From: Takakia lepidozioides
Lineage: Eukaryota > Streptophyta > Takakiopsida > Takakiales > Takakiaceae
DNA: 64,000 bases
NCBI GenBank assembly: GCA_030704615.1
Contig: CM060733.1
Span: forward strand, 52,018,001 to 52,082,000
Direction of reading: 5' to 3'
The notes below the pieces were generated by a model. That model was not told the origin of the DNA, did no database searches, and worked only from the letters and a program-made list of their open reading frames with translations. Numbering within the stretch: the first letter of the stretch is position 1; every line of letters starts with the position of its first letter. This document shows positions 1 through 12,509 of the stretch, piece after piece. The translations under genes and the position numbers were made by a program.

Positions 1-129
1 GATTTTAGTTAATACTCTTCCTATGCTGTCCCATGAGGAAAGAAACATGCTTATGGATGATGACTAAAGTCTGCTTGACACTTTGGTGTATGAGGCTGCA
101 AAAATACTTTAATGTTTTGCTGACAGAAG

Positions 130-290
130 CGTAATTAGAATTCTAAAGCCTACTGCTCAACACACAGCCCATCGAGGGGCCAATGAACGGTTGAAGGCAC
201 ATGTTGAAGGATTGAACCCAGGATCACCAGGTTATGCAAAGGCGCTCAAGTGCTCAAGAAGGGATCCGTCGGCAGGGCAACGCTCTTTCT
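130..290 (-). mobile_element. SINE-like repeat, copy on minus strand
   Basis: Read on the minus strand this stretch contains a pol III B-box-like GGTTCAATCC (209-218) and continues with about 65 bp that closely matches the plus-strand copy at 7831-7980, including the run CCTTCAACCGTTCATTGG. The A-box half is not convincing here. It lies just upstream of the methyltransferase-like gene. Family assignment is inference from two copies only. Confidence 0.4.
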
Positions 291-536
291 CCTCAAGCTG
301 AAAAAAGAAATGTGCGGAGCTCTGTTTCTTTGTTTCTTTGGTGCTCTGATCGCTGCAGAAGGGCCACAAACTGTTGGCCAGTTTGTCTCGGGGGATTCGA
401 TTCTACTCTGACGTCGTCTCTCTGTCTGGCTGCCACTCCAGTAAATTTTTTACTGCTTTGGGGATGTTGCTCGAAGCATATTGACTTTCATCACGCTCTG
501 CCTGTCTTTGGCCGGTTGTTCGGTTTGTTTCTCAAG

Positions 537-3500
537 ATGGAATCGGGTATGAGTAGAATAGATGAAGATTTGGAAGTCAAGGCCTTACGCCGCGTCATCA
601 GTGCCTACCTTGAGTAAGGCCTTCTTTTCTTCCCTATTTTCTGTTTCCGTTCATAGCTTAAACGTCATTTGGTTTCGTCCTTTGGTTGTGTCTTTCTCGA
701 TTGCATTTCAGCTCGCGAATTCAATCAGAGCATCATACCTCTTAATGTTAATCAGTCGAGTCCCTCACACGCTTTGAACTTTGAACTGATTTGAAACTAG
801 TCGTTTTCCTGCAATAATGGCAATGGTCACAGAACACATCTGGTAGTTTGTGACAGGGAGGAGTCGTAGGGCACGTTGAGGGCTCGTGCCCCTTGGAAAA
901 TTCTCATTGGCTCACCTAATAGCTCGTAAAGCATTTTTTAGTTTTTCGTCTGACGATCGGTTTTACTGTAGGTCACAAAGTGGTGCATAGATTGAGGCTA
1001 GCGACTCTTCTCGTTCTTGTTTCACGTACCGCGTAAAGTAAGGCTTACATCATATGATCAAATTTTTGTTGCTTGTAGTAGAGAGCACAATGTCAGCAAG
1101 GCATTCTTTGTTCGGGCTGAGCTGCAGATTTGGGACCATATCCTAGGCCACTGTCTGTCCAATCTAGAGGCTCTTGTTCCTGGTGTATAATCCCGTAAAA
1201 GCTGCCTCAGCTCTATGACAACAGAAAGTCAAGGGATTGAGTATAACAGCTTCTCTAAGCTTGCATTTGTGCTCCAAAGAGGGAAAGGAGAGTGTCTATT
1301 TTCGTAGTTCATGCCGATGCTTACTGTGTGGGATGTGTAGTTATCCATCCGCAGCAGAGGAAGACATAAGGCGATGGGAGCGCTCCTATTCAAAGCTTCA
1401 TTCATCTCACAAGGTCAGTGTCAGAATTTTGGTTGACATGTTTCCACGATCCAGGTAGGTGCAGGTGCATTGTGAAGTACTGTTTACACTGGATTGTGAT
1501 CTCCCTCAATTATGCTGCCGGGCTGGACAGGCATTGCTTCCTCATTTACCAAGAAAGTATCAGGAGCTTAGGAGGTAATTGTGCCCTCCAATCCCCTCCG
1601 CCTCCCTTCCCCTCTCCTGGAGAAATGTCTTCTCGGCCTTCCAAATGTGTTTTTCCTGCGTTCCTTTTTGCTCTCTCCACTGACCTCCTGTCTAACATTC
1701 CCCATCAGTCACGTTTTTGGTTTAAATTGTAAGTTCATCCATCATGGCAACTCCATCAAAGACACCTGGCAGTTGATCCTCAGCAAATGTGCCTCAAAAG
1801 CAACCCTGATCATTTGTGGCACTCTGAAATGCCAGTCATACCTTCATGGCTGATTTCCTGAGAGAAAAACTCAACGGGGGAATTGAGATGGGTGCAGATG
1901 CGTTGCAGCAAACTCATACTTCCTTATTAACATGCTTCAGGTACAGCTGGTCTAACCACCTGTTGCTTTTATGTGAATGGTACTGTTGTATGACCTTTGT
2001 GGAAGCAACATCCTTGCATGACTTTCATCTGCAATAAATTGGAACCACTGCCGATCTGGGGTTTAAGGTTTTGGAACACATTACTGACTTGTCCAGAGGC
2101 CCCTTTCCTTCCTTTGTTTCCCTGTTCGACCTCCCACTGTCTCTCTCCTGTTCATTAGGTGTATTATACCACTTTCACTGGACACAACTGCGGTGGAACC
2201 AACTTTGCAGTGGCTGGTTGACGCAGTAGACCTACTTGCCAAGATATAATTGAATGTGAGCAAGAACTGAGTTTGTTCTAGTTTGTACAGATCTTACTTT
2301 GTATGATGGTATTTGTTGCTGCCAACTCCTGTTCCCCTACATGTTCAGGCATTTGATCCTCCATTCGACATGGGGGATGGTGGAGGATGTGTGGCCACAG
2401 AGGATGCAGGCATCATTGAAAGTCATTCCCACACTAAGCTGGGGGTGCCTACTCCAAGGACAAGTCTTGAGAGGTACTTTCCTTGTAAAGGATTGTTGTG
2501 AAGGGGAAGATTTGGGGTTGGAATGCTTTCTTTGCGGGTTTGTCAAATTTGAGGGTAGCTTGAAGCCTAGGGAATGATAACTCAATGTGGGGCAGGCAAT
2601 GGAAGTCCATTTAGGTGTTCATAAAGCCTTTCAAGCAAATCACCATTCAAGGCCCATGTGAAATGCACTGCTATCAAATATGGGGCTTTTCCAGCTTTGA
2701 AAAGGAGTGTAAATGCTTTGATATTTGACTCGATTAAAAATGCATGATGACAATATGTGCAATCTTGAAAGGCAGTGGTAACTTAGCTGATATCATCACT
2801 TAGCCTTGTAGTGCATAGGGACCTGTGTCACGATGGTGAAACTTGTCAATCACCATGATAGCCTCAGGTATTGGCACCACCCTAATCCAAAAATTCAGGA
2901 CTAAACTCCAGGATCGTCTCATGCTCAACTCGCCACATTATCCTCAGTACAATATATGCCGTCACAAACTTGTTTGGGGAAGCAAGTTTAATTCCAGGGA
3001 AGTTGATGACCCCTACCAGCCACAAAGAGAAGCTATTGACATGATCACTGATTCTGGATGAGGTATTCAGAAGATTAATTACTGGTGATCAGGGCAGACC
3101 GTCTTCAGGAGCATTTGATCGTAATTTAAGCTTGTCTACTCAGGGATGAAGACAGGACCACTGCGAAGTCCTTGCCCCAGAATCCCAAGAAGGATGCAGC
3201 TCTTGCATCTCCCAATGGCAATGCACATCAAGCAGTTGAGTGCAGTGGGCAAGGGAGAAATTCAGGACCTCAGCACTCGGGTATCATGAAGTATCCACTT
3301 GAGAATGGTATTTCAGCTATGCAGTCCAAGGATTCATCCACCAAAGTAGCACAAGCTGAGGAGGGAGATGATGCTATGGAAAGAAGGTACAGTCGGGGAA
3401 AAGAAAATTCTGGCCTCGATGGCTCCTGCAGAGAAGGCTTTTGTAATGACCAAACAACAGAGCCTGATACACAAGCTGTCAGATCAAAAGTTAAAGTGAG

Positions 3501-6500
3501 CACATGTTGATTAAGTATTCTTTCTTTTGTTTTGTGTATATGCAGGGTGACCTCAGTTTGCTGGCAGTGCTGAGTACTCCCCTCCCCCCCCCCCCCCGTA
3601 TTCCTCTCCCTCAGTTCTTCACATCCTTGACGAGGGCTTTGCCCAGCCTCCGAGCAGTTTCTCATGCTCTAGGGATGAGATAGGAAGAGGAATACGGCAC
3701 CTCATGAGGATAGGATTTGACCAATATGTATCACCTGAGAATGAGACAGGACATACATATTTTCTTGTGCCCTACATACTAGGAGATCAGAGGAAGATAC
3801 TGGTGGTTTTTGGAGAATTCCTTGTCCTTGCCCAAGGCCTTTATGTACAAGGTCCCAAAGTGCTCAGCAACTTACCTACGTGATGCACTTCGTTCCCCTA
3901 TTGTCTTGTTCTGTATGAAATTACTCCACTGCTTCTGAAATCTGTGTAAGTCTACTTGCCCAGCAGGCATATGGTGCAGTGGATTTGAATCATCCTTCAT
4001 ACCAGCTTCATGTTCCCTCTGCTGATGTTGACAAGGTATCTTGAACCCCTCCATAGTTCTCTTCAATGCAGTATACTGTGAAATGGGCACCGCAGAGTAC
4101 TATCTGTTAGTCAGGGGTGTAAAAATAAGCATCTGGGTCAATCTTCCAGCCAAATTTGTCTTGGATTTGTCATATTTCTCTTGAAATATGTCACTGTATG
4201 GCCAGGTGCCTCCAAACCAGTCCTGCAATTGAATTTCTCTCCATCATGCTCTCTCTTGAAAGATGTCACTGTCCAAATTGGTCACTTCAATGAGTTTCTG
4301 AGCAAGAATCATCTGTTTATTGTCTACAGATTTAGGTCTGCCATATATCACTTCATCTCTTCATCTCCCATGCCTGGGAGTCTGAAGTTTCTATGAGCGT
4401 GAGGTCATATGTCTCAAAATGAATTGGTGAGTCCGTTTGCTGTAATGCAGGGTACTAGTTAATGGCCAAACTGGACTAAATTGTATTGCTCCAGGTGCGA
4501 TGTATAATCCGCAACATTGTTCGTGATTGGGGTGAAGAGGTTTGTTCTTTGACTGCATCCCTTGATGGACATATTGTATGGCATGCCTGAACACCTATCT
4601 TCCATGTTTGTTTTCTTGGTAGCTCTTGGAAACCAACAGTGGCGGAGGAGGGGTGACGGAAACATGGACTAAAATCTAGCGTGATACTGTTTGTGTCTTG
4701 TGCTGAATATAACAGGAAGAGGTCTCTTTTGCTTAAACTGACATACTTCAGTAGTAGGACTGTTGAATGTCCTGGTAGAGGAAAAGAGTGATGTTCTTGT
4801 ACATGAACGAAAGGAATCTGGGATGTTAGGCAGATTTAAAGTTCCAGGAGCCTTTGACCATCACCCTCCCATGTTGCAGGGTGTATTTGAGCGTGAGCAA
4901 TGCTACACGCCTATATTGCATGAGCTCCACAACTGTTTCCCACTTCGAAACGAGGAGAGGTGATGAAATGAATTTCCTGAGAGCACTTGGCTTCTCTCTG
5001 TGCCTAGTTGCTTAAGAGGTTCACATTTCTGGTAGAGGGTTCTTCACTTGGTCACTGTTTGTGGATGAGCTGTTTCTGGAAGTCTCTTCAAGAAGGATTT
5101 GATATTCTAGATGGGCACTGCTGTGGCAGGGGACCGTTACAGTACCTTCTATTTGCCGGCCAGTAATTAATTTTGTGGGGAGCCTTACTGTTTCAATTTT
5201 CAAGATCTTGTAATTGATTTTCGATCTCGTCTTTCTCTTGGGGATGATTGAGACTTGGCAGGCCACCTAGCTGCTTGGTTCCAGGGGCAGGGCTTGGCCG
5301 TCTTGCCTGTGAAATTTCACGACTTGGTATGTACATCCTGGTGACCACTGCAAGTGAAGGACAGAGTTTAGATATGGAACATGCTAGTGCTTTTATCCAT
5401 CAATGTCTTCTAATAGGCTGTGTTTGTGTTGCGTCACCTTAACCCAATCCCCTCCCCCCCTCTTTACCTGGATGCAGGTTTTGTCGCCCAAGGGAATGAA
5501 TTTTCATACTACATGCTCATGTGCTCAAGCTTCATTCTCAATCAGTGAGTTGATTTATCTCTTGTTGCTTGCTTGTTTCCTTGACTGGCTTTGTGGTTAG
5601 ATTTGTTTGACATTTGGGTGCATCCTCATGTGTTGTGAATTTCTTCTCTTGTTGTGGATGTTCCTAGTGTCTGCAAGTTTTTCTTTTTGAAAGACAACCT
5701 TTGGCACATGTAAAGCGGGTCCAGGTAGCGGGAATTGTTACAATGCAAGTTCATTCCAATGCCACATGTATATGTATGGGCAGGGTTGCTGTACGGGTTT
5801 GAGCTTTGGAGATATGGGATGGAGCAGGACACAGGGGCCGCATGAATGGACTTTGCACCCTTGGATCCATAGTAATTGCAACAGTTTAACAAATGATGAT
5901 CAACTGCGATCTGTTCGCTTCCCAGATCTTCATCCAGCAAGGTCAGTGGGGTCTCCTTCCTGGTTTTGTGAGGCAACATTCCCTCATTAAATGCAGACCA
6001 TTTCCATGGAAGATGTCAACGAGTTCTTTGTATAGGGATGTGAGTTCTATGAGTATGAAAGAGTTAATCAATGCCTGGAGGTGATGGTGGGGCTCTTACC
6101 TGCTGCTTACCTGCTTGATGCCAAATCCTCGTCCTTGAACTAAGTTCCCAATAGGCAATTGTGAGTGTTGCAGCAGCAAATCTTTCATAAGCCGGAAAGT
6201 TTTGTAGCAGTGCAGGAATAACAGAGGGTTTCTCAATGTGCGCGGGTGACTTTGTGGAAGTTTACAGTCACCCAAGTCAGGCAGGTACATCCATATCCAT
6301 ATTTTCGCCTGTTTTTCAATGCCAATTTTTCAGTGCCGATTTGTGAGCTTCTTATTTGTTACGTATGTATGGATGAGACAGCTACCTCATAATAGCTGCT
6401 TGCTGGATGGAGATGAATGTGGATTTGGATGTGAATGGATGTGGCAGGGGCATGGGATGCGGTTGTGACATGCTTCTTTCTTGACACTGCCCACAACGTG

Positions 6501-8128
6501 GTGGAGTACATTGAAGTTATCTCACGAGTCCTCAAGCATGGCGGAGTATGTGGTTGTATGTTACATAGTGGTACTATACTAGTCAAAGGGTCTCCTTTCT
6601 GTCTTATCCCAATCCCTTCCATAGTTTTCCACATGCATTATGTGTGGAACTTAGCTTTGTGGCTGCGTGGGTTTGCAGGTCTGGATAAACTTGGGCCCAC
6701 TGCTTTACCACTTTGCAGATGCACACAGTTGTTCTCAGGAAGAGGTGAGTTGGGGCTGTGCCCTGCTTGTGCCTTTCAACCCAATTACATGGCCAAAATC
6801 ACTAACACCAGTCTGAGGGCATGACTTCGGTAGGTTCTGATGAGGTGTCTGATCACGGATGTCAATCCCCTTCTCAATTTGGATGATGGAAAAATCAACC
6901 TTCCAAATTTTAAGACAGATATCATCCTACTTCTGTTTGCCAAAATGCAGGAACATCAATTCAATTGTCTGTGTGTTTTATGTGATAAGACAGGGAGAAA
7001 CTGTGAAAATTACTAAGCGCGGTCAATAGCGAGCTGTTTGATTCCAAAATAGGACCGTAAGTTGATAGAATACTTACTAGACAGTATTACTTCTAGTTAA
7101 AGCTTTCGTCTTTGAGCCCAAGGGATCTCCTTTGATTGTGGTGGAGAGTATTGGTAGCAATGGAAAAAGTAACACAACACTGGTTCTCTGATCATGCACA
7201 GGAGATGTCTGTGGAACTTAGTCTGGATGATGTGAAGAGGGTTGCCTCTCACTATGGCCTTGTGATAAAGGTATATTGGTCTCCCTAATTGCTACAAAGC
7301 AAGCATTGCATGGTGCAGTTGGGGATTTGAAATGGCACCCAGTTGTCTTCTTTTTGAAACAGTAGAGTGTTGTCTGGGAGCCCCTAGGTGGAAGTTTTGT
7401 TTCATCCTTGTTCCTCGACTTCCCCTCTGGAGGTTGTGCGGCTTGATAGACATGGTTGTGATACAACACAGACTTGTGATGAGTTTTTTAAATGGACAAT
7501 TTGGGTTGGGGATGGTGGGCAGAATGAGAGAATGATAGAGACAACGTATACTGCCAACTGCCGGTCCATGATGCAGGTATGCCCATGGTTTTGGTAGTAT
7601 AGGAGGACCGTGTCTCGTTTCGTTTCAGTTGCCAGTGTTTGGTGGGCTCCTCTTCATGGTAGAGACCACTGTTCATTTGTTGGTTACCCCTTTGCTGAAT
7701 TCCGTCATATCATGAAGACATACTACTGATCCTCAGGGCACTAGTTTTCCTCTCTGCCTAGATGTACTCTTGAGATACATGAGATGCATATTTGGAAACC
7801 CATTTCTTAGCACTAAGCTCAGCATTTGAGCAGGCCGCCGAGTGGTTGGGAGTACATACCTGTGCCTAATCAGGGTGATCCTTGGTTCAATCCTTCAACG
7901 CATTCCTTCAACCGTTCATTGGGCCCTCAAAGGCAGTAGGCTCTGCAAATTTGCTGGACGTTAAACATACTTAATTGTGTGTACTTATGCTGTCTGACTA
8001 ACTATATCTCATTCATGCAGAATCGTTACTTAGCTGCATTTTGGACAGTGGTGAAGGAAGGAACTCCAGCCCCCAATGATACGCATCCTCCAGTCGCCTC
8101 CAGCAATGATGGAAGCTTGAAAATCTAA
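537..8128 (+). CDS. CARNMT1-like: Carnosine N-methyltransferase-like protein (N2227 family), 17 exons
   Basis: S-adenosylmethionine-dependent methyltransferase of the N2227 family; the animal member methylates carnosine, but the plant substrate is unknown. Exons read by hand: 537-613, 1341-1413, 1531-1574, 1898-1940, 2349-2473, 3144-3495, 4495-4539, 4880-4959, 5262-5326, 5478-5544, 5828-5941, 6211-6284, 6448-6545, 6679-6744, 7202-7270, 7523-7576, 8021-8128. All introns are GT-AG and the sum is 1554 nt, 517 residues plus stop, with no frame break. Landmarks: the SAM-binding loop LVPGAGLGRLACEISRLG (exon 9), QGNEFSYYML (exon 10), HPWIHSNCNSLTNDDQLR (exon 11), CAGDFVEVY (exon 12), VTCFFLDTAHN (exon 13), WINLGPLLYHF (exon 14), TTYTANCRSMMQ (exon 16). 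The start at 537 is chosen because the family N-terminus aligns; a second ATG in frame lies at 549. Exon 6 encodes a ~117-residue polar insert not typical of the family. Probably intact and functional. The ends of exon 6 are the least certain. Confidence 0.93.
3583..3598. repeat. Poly-C run in intron 6
   Basis: A near-pure run of about 15 C residues lies in the intron after exon 6 of the methyltransferase-like gene. Length is likely to vary between individuals. Confidence 0.7.
7831..7980 (+). mobile_element. SINE-like repeat in last intron
   Basis: This has a tRNA-like head, with an A-box-like GCCGAGTGGTTGGGAG near 7837 and a B-box GGTTCAATCC at 7884-7893, followed by an unrelated tail. A second copy in inverse orientation sits at 130-290 at the other end of the same gene. 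The head does not fold as a full tRNA cloverleaf, which fits a tRNA-derived SINE better than a tRNA gene. Confidence 0.5.
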
Positions 8129-8227
8129 GCTACTTTGCGTCACCATAGTCATTACAGGATACTGTACCCATCAAGGCACAAATGTTAGCCAATAAAGCAA
8201 TGAGTTGTCCAGTTACTGCTCACCGAG

Positions 8228-8702
8228 TCAGATGTGCAAGTGGGCAATGCCCTCGTGACCATGTATTGCAAATGCGGGAGTTTAATGGCGTGCCAAGTGT
8301 TTCAAGTGAAATGTTATATCATGGAATGCTCTAATTGCAGGAGTAGCTCAGCAAGGGCATGGTGAAGAGGCAGTTGAACTCTTTTGGCAAATGCAAAGAG
8401 AAGGCATACAGCCTAATGAGGTCACTTTCATTAGTATCCTCAATACATCCTCCAGCTTGGCAGCTCTGGGAGTGGGCAAGGAAGTTCATGCTCTCATCAG
8501 CAACTTGGGATTTGAGTCAGATGTCCGAGTGTGTAATGCCCTTATTGACATGTATGCCAAGTGTGGGAGTGTGGGAGATGCTCGAAGAGCCGTTGACACA
8601 ATGCCTCAAAGAGATGTGATCTCTTGGAATTCAATGATTGTAGGATATGCCCAGCATGGGCTAGGTAAAGGGGCCCTCCACCTCTTTGAAGAGATGCCGT
8701 TA
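8228..8702 (+). pseudogene. PPR repeat protein fragment (PLS-type)
   Basis: This is a fragment of an organelle-type pentatricopeptide repeat protein. Readable blocks are SDVQVGNALVTMYCKCGS at the start and, after a frame break near 8310, VISWNALIAGVAQQGHGEEA. Then follow GIQPNEVTFISILN, VCNALIDMYAKCGS and DVISWNSMIVGYAQHGLG. That covers about three repeats of the P-L-S pattern. There is no start, no organelle-targeting N-terminus and no E/DYW tail, and the frame is broken, so it is a relic. PPR proteins bind organelle RNA; no such role can be claimed for this piece. Confidence 0.8.
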
Positions 8703-9208
8703 GTTTTCAAATTAGATTGATGTAGATGAAGTTCTGGGGAGGAGGGGTTTGTTTTGAGGGCAAGACATCTTGTGATGCCATAAACGACAAGGAGTGTGTA
8801 GGTGATAGAATTACACCATACACTGAACATGCACACTATGATAATACTTTGTTTAGAAGTATTTGGGTCCTATGTTGATATGCATGGCTGAGATGCTCTG
8901 ATGTGAGAGGACATTATAGCAAGCCTTTTGCACTCCAAAACTAGTGCTGGTTTAGGGCACTTTCGGTGGCCTTGTTCAACTCTCAGTGTGCCAAAAGCTG
9001 GTGGGTCCTAGAAACCATATCACTCACCAGCTATGCTTCTGTGCCTGTGAAGTTTCTTTGACTTCAGAGTTCCAATGAAAGACAACCTGCTTGGTTTGCA
9101 GGACATTTAAAGATAAAGGAGTGGTGGGAGTTGCATTCACAACTATGACAGAGGTTTCCAGGGTCTGGGCCTTACACAAACCCATAGGTTCATGCTCTTG
9201 CCATATTC
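8703..9208. other. Spacer between two PPR fragments, nothing recognised
   Basis: I see no coding homology, repeat or RNA gene here. The stretch separates the plus-strand and minus-strand PPR relics. Confidence 0.5.
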
Positions 9209-9654
9209 TCAACATTCAACACCTTCAAATAAAAGTGCTGTCTGAGGATTACTATGCCCCTGCTTAGACAATCCTGCAATCATCGCAGTCCAGGAGATAA
9301 CATTCCGTTTGGGCATTTTGTCAAACACTTGGCGCGCATCCTCCACCCTTCCGCACTTACAATACATGCTGACAAGGGTGTCCATGCCCACATCATCGAA
9401 ATTGGATTTGAGTCGAACCTCTTCTTAGGCTTCTTCTTTCCACAGCCCTGCAAGAGACGAGCACAGGCTTCGGAATACGCCCAGAAGCCTCGTTGCTCCA
9501 TCATGTCCAAAAGCTGCACTGCCTCCTGCAAATGTGAGCCCTTGAATAATGTGCGCACATCCCCGTTAGTTCTACAGATGTCCTGTTTGCTCTGTTCAGA
9601 ATTTGGTGTTGTTTTCCCTGCTCCATTGGAGAATTGGGAAGTGCCAAGATTCAT
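9209..9654 (-). pseudogene. PPR repeat protein fragment, minus strand
   Basis: Minus-strand coding remains of a second PPR protein piece. The upstream part reads EAVQLLDMMEQRGFWAYSEA and ARLLQGCGKKK. After a frameshift near 9400 it continues as MDTLVSMYCKCGRVEDARQV, FDKMPKRNVISWTAMIAGL. This resembles the first repeats of a PLS-class PPR protein, with the short pre-repeat leader typical of seed-free plants. The frame is broken and the remainder of the gene is missing. It converges on the fragment at 8228-8702. Confidence 0.75.
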
Positions 9655-12509
9655 AAACTTCTAAACTCCAATCTTCTAGACTTCCCAGGCAAGTTGATCC
9701 ATGTGGGCTTTTCTTGTTGTTCTAGTTTGTAACATGGGCTCTTGGAGCCTCTGTAAACATTATATAGTATCTTTGCTAGAATCAAGGTAGCCGGCTCCAG
9801 GAGGGGTTTACACAAGATAGTGGGCCCCGAGGTGCTCTCCTTGAACCGCCCTCCTCCCTCACCTTTTCTGCCCTTCCATGTTGGACTCTTCCAGGTCATT
9901 TCATCTCTCTAACTATGGCTAAAGGATTATTTTCTTAGCTGATTCAATTCTGAGACTTAGTTCTCAATGGTGTGCGGTTCATCGCTCTCTCCTCTACTCT
10001 CCCCTTGCGCCCCTTGACAGTTGGAGCAGATGAACTGAAAATGTCAAGTACAACAACCTACCATCTTAAGAATAGCTATCTAAGCTTGTTCTTTGCTCTC
10101 CACTAGTACTGCAAATGCAGCACTAAAGCAGGAGAAATTAAGCAAGAATCACATTGTGGGCAACACTAGCTGAAATTAGTGCAGTGAAGCAGCTTAGCAA
10201 ACCAACTATCAGCACCCTTACAATGCCAAATTCTAAGGCCATTTTGAGCTCACTAGACCTTGTTGTGGTGCAACATGAGCCCAGAGGCTGCAGACAAAGG
10301 GCAAAGTATCTCTCCTGTTCGCTCTCTGTCACAATGGAGTGGGAAACAGGGAAGATGTTGTACCTCCAGGCATTACACCAGTACCTCCTGCAATACCAGC
10401 AGCTGTATTGGCCACCAAAGTACCATACAAATTAGGTGTGACCTGCAATCATGCACCTTTGACAGAGTGATTCCAGTGAAAGGAAAACAACAACCAAACC
10501 CTCAGCTCCCATGAGAGCATTAAAAAGGGTTAGGGTTTGAGCTATACGCTGGACTGGACGTACTTTTCTTTCTTTTCCACTCTCTGCTCTATCAAGCTGG
10601 ACTGACAGTACAACACAGCTATTTGTTACTTTCCTACAGGGATGTTGCGGTGTTAGAATGACCCTCCTGCTTTTGAATATGATGTATGGAGACAGATCCA
10701 CAGATCGACACAAGATTACCCATCTGGGCTTCCAGGCTGAAGATGATGCCTTAAGATTAGGAAGTAAGGTGAATGTGAGTAAGACTGCTTTTGGGCCAAG
10801 TATTATACTGGAAGAGTTCAATGCATGTTCTAAATTCTACAATTGCAGGGTTGATTGGAATCTTTAGGGAGGAGTTGACCAACTTAAAGCAGCTAATTGA
10901 TACCATCACAAGAACACTACACCTCATGTGACCAGACAGTATACTGTCATATGAGTGTGTACGTATCTGTGCACTTGAATTAAAAGGCGACAGGACTCCA
11001 GGAAGTGGCCATCGGCGAGCTTCATAATGTTGGGCTTGTGCACTGCTGTCACTGTCTTGGGGTTGTTGAGATATGCATACTCAAAAGCACATTTTGCGAT
11101 GTGTTCTCCACAGAACTTTGTTATCACCTACGAAATTCCCCACTCAGACCCTTGCTCCTTTACAATCATAGTAGAATGTACAAATATGTATAGACAATCC
11201 ATTCACCTTCACTTGGTGTAACCCTTGAGGCATAAAAGCCCTGGAGAAAAAAGGGGGCAGAGGATGAGAGAGGAGAATGTACTCATAAGACTGCCGTAGC
11301 AGATGAGAGAGGAGAGAAATGAAATGATGAGAGAAAGAGGAAGGACTCATGTCCAGGTGCTTGCCAGTGTGACCACGAACCCCGCATGCAGCATATAGAG
11401 GAGTCAAAAGCAGGGATGTAGCATAAAAGACATAGAAGGGGCACGACATTCATCAATGCATTTCCTGTCAGGGGTAGAACTAGTTCTGGCCTCCAATGTT
11501 CCGAAAAAGGCCTTCACCAGAGAAATATTTTTGATAAGAAATATTGAGTTCTTTCTGTCTTTATTTCTCTTTGCTCTTCGAGCTTCCCAGAGCCATTATG
11601 AAGTACCATTTCTCTCTGAGGCGGCTACTGTTCTGCCATCAACTTGTTTTGAAATTTACTGTCCTGCCTTGTCACATCAAACTGATTTTTAGTCATTGTT
11701 GTTCTCCTTCCTTGTCCATCTCAAGGTTTCTGCCTTACAATTCCTCATAGGATGGAGGTTTTCTGACAATCAACACTCCTATTGAGCCACGCATTCATAC
11801 TGAGCTTCACCTCCAACTCATCCGCCAATTGTCCTAGTGTATGATCAAGATATGTGATAGAGGTCTCAATTCATTGAGTGATGACAACAATTGATCATGT
11901 ACTTGCTGCCGCCACTGTTTTCTCTGGAAGGTGTTGTACCCCTAAAGACTCTGCCCTACATGATGTAAGGGCCAAAATCAGCAGGGAATGGTGACTGCGT
12001 ACACCTTCTCCTTTGTAAATCCTTTGACTGGAATTGGAACAATACACTGAGATTGCACCACGATGGAGGAGATGAATATAGGCTGATATGTGCTGGGGCA
12101 ACTGCCCAGTCACAGGCAAAACCGAAGAGAAATTTTAGGTTAAGATCGTCATGATAGATGCGCCACAAAATTTGATCTCCTGAAGATCTTTAGCCTCCCT
12201 TCAAGCCAAGATGTACGTGTGCAGGCATACCTCTGAGAGAGAGAGAGAGAGAGAGAGACATGCCTACTATGGAGATTTTACCTTTTAATTTGCAAGTATT
12301 GACTAGTTTCAGGTTTTGGCATTTGCAAACTCACTGTTCTAATGCCATCGTGACTTTGGTTCTAATGCGATTCACAACCGTGGACCCTTGATTAGCAGCA
12401 GGTATCTAGTACCATAGATGTATTGAAAGGGAGTTGACCTTTACTTATGTTGAATTGAATGTATATGCACAAATCAACAAATTGTTGAGCATCGTCTCTA
12501 ACATGTAAT
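9655..12509. other. Intergenic region, no gene recognised
   Basis: Only short chance open frames are present and none gave a recognisable protein. A GA microsatellite lies at 12234-12258. The 3' end of the DUF2306 gene borders it on the right. Confidence 0.5.
12234..12258. repeat. (GA)n microsatellite
   Basis: About twelve tandem GA dinucleotides. Confidence 0.9.

Noticed and set aside
7831-7905. tRNA gene
   Set aside because: A- and B-box-like sequences are present but no cloverleaf or acceptor stem can be drawn; it fits a SINE head better.
10138-11750. Short open frames of 60-130 codons on both strands
   Set aside because: No recognisable domain, no splice-consistent extension and equal frequency on both strands.
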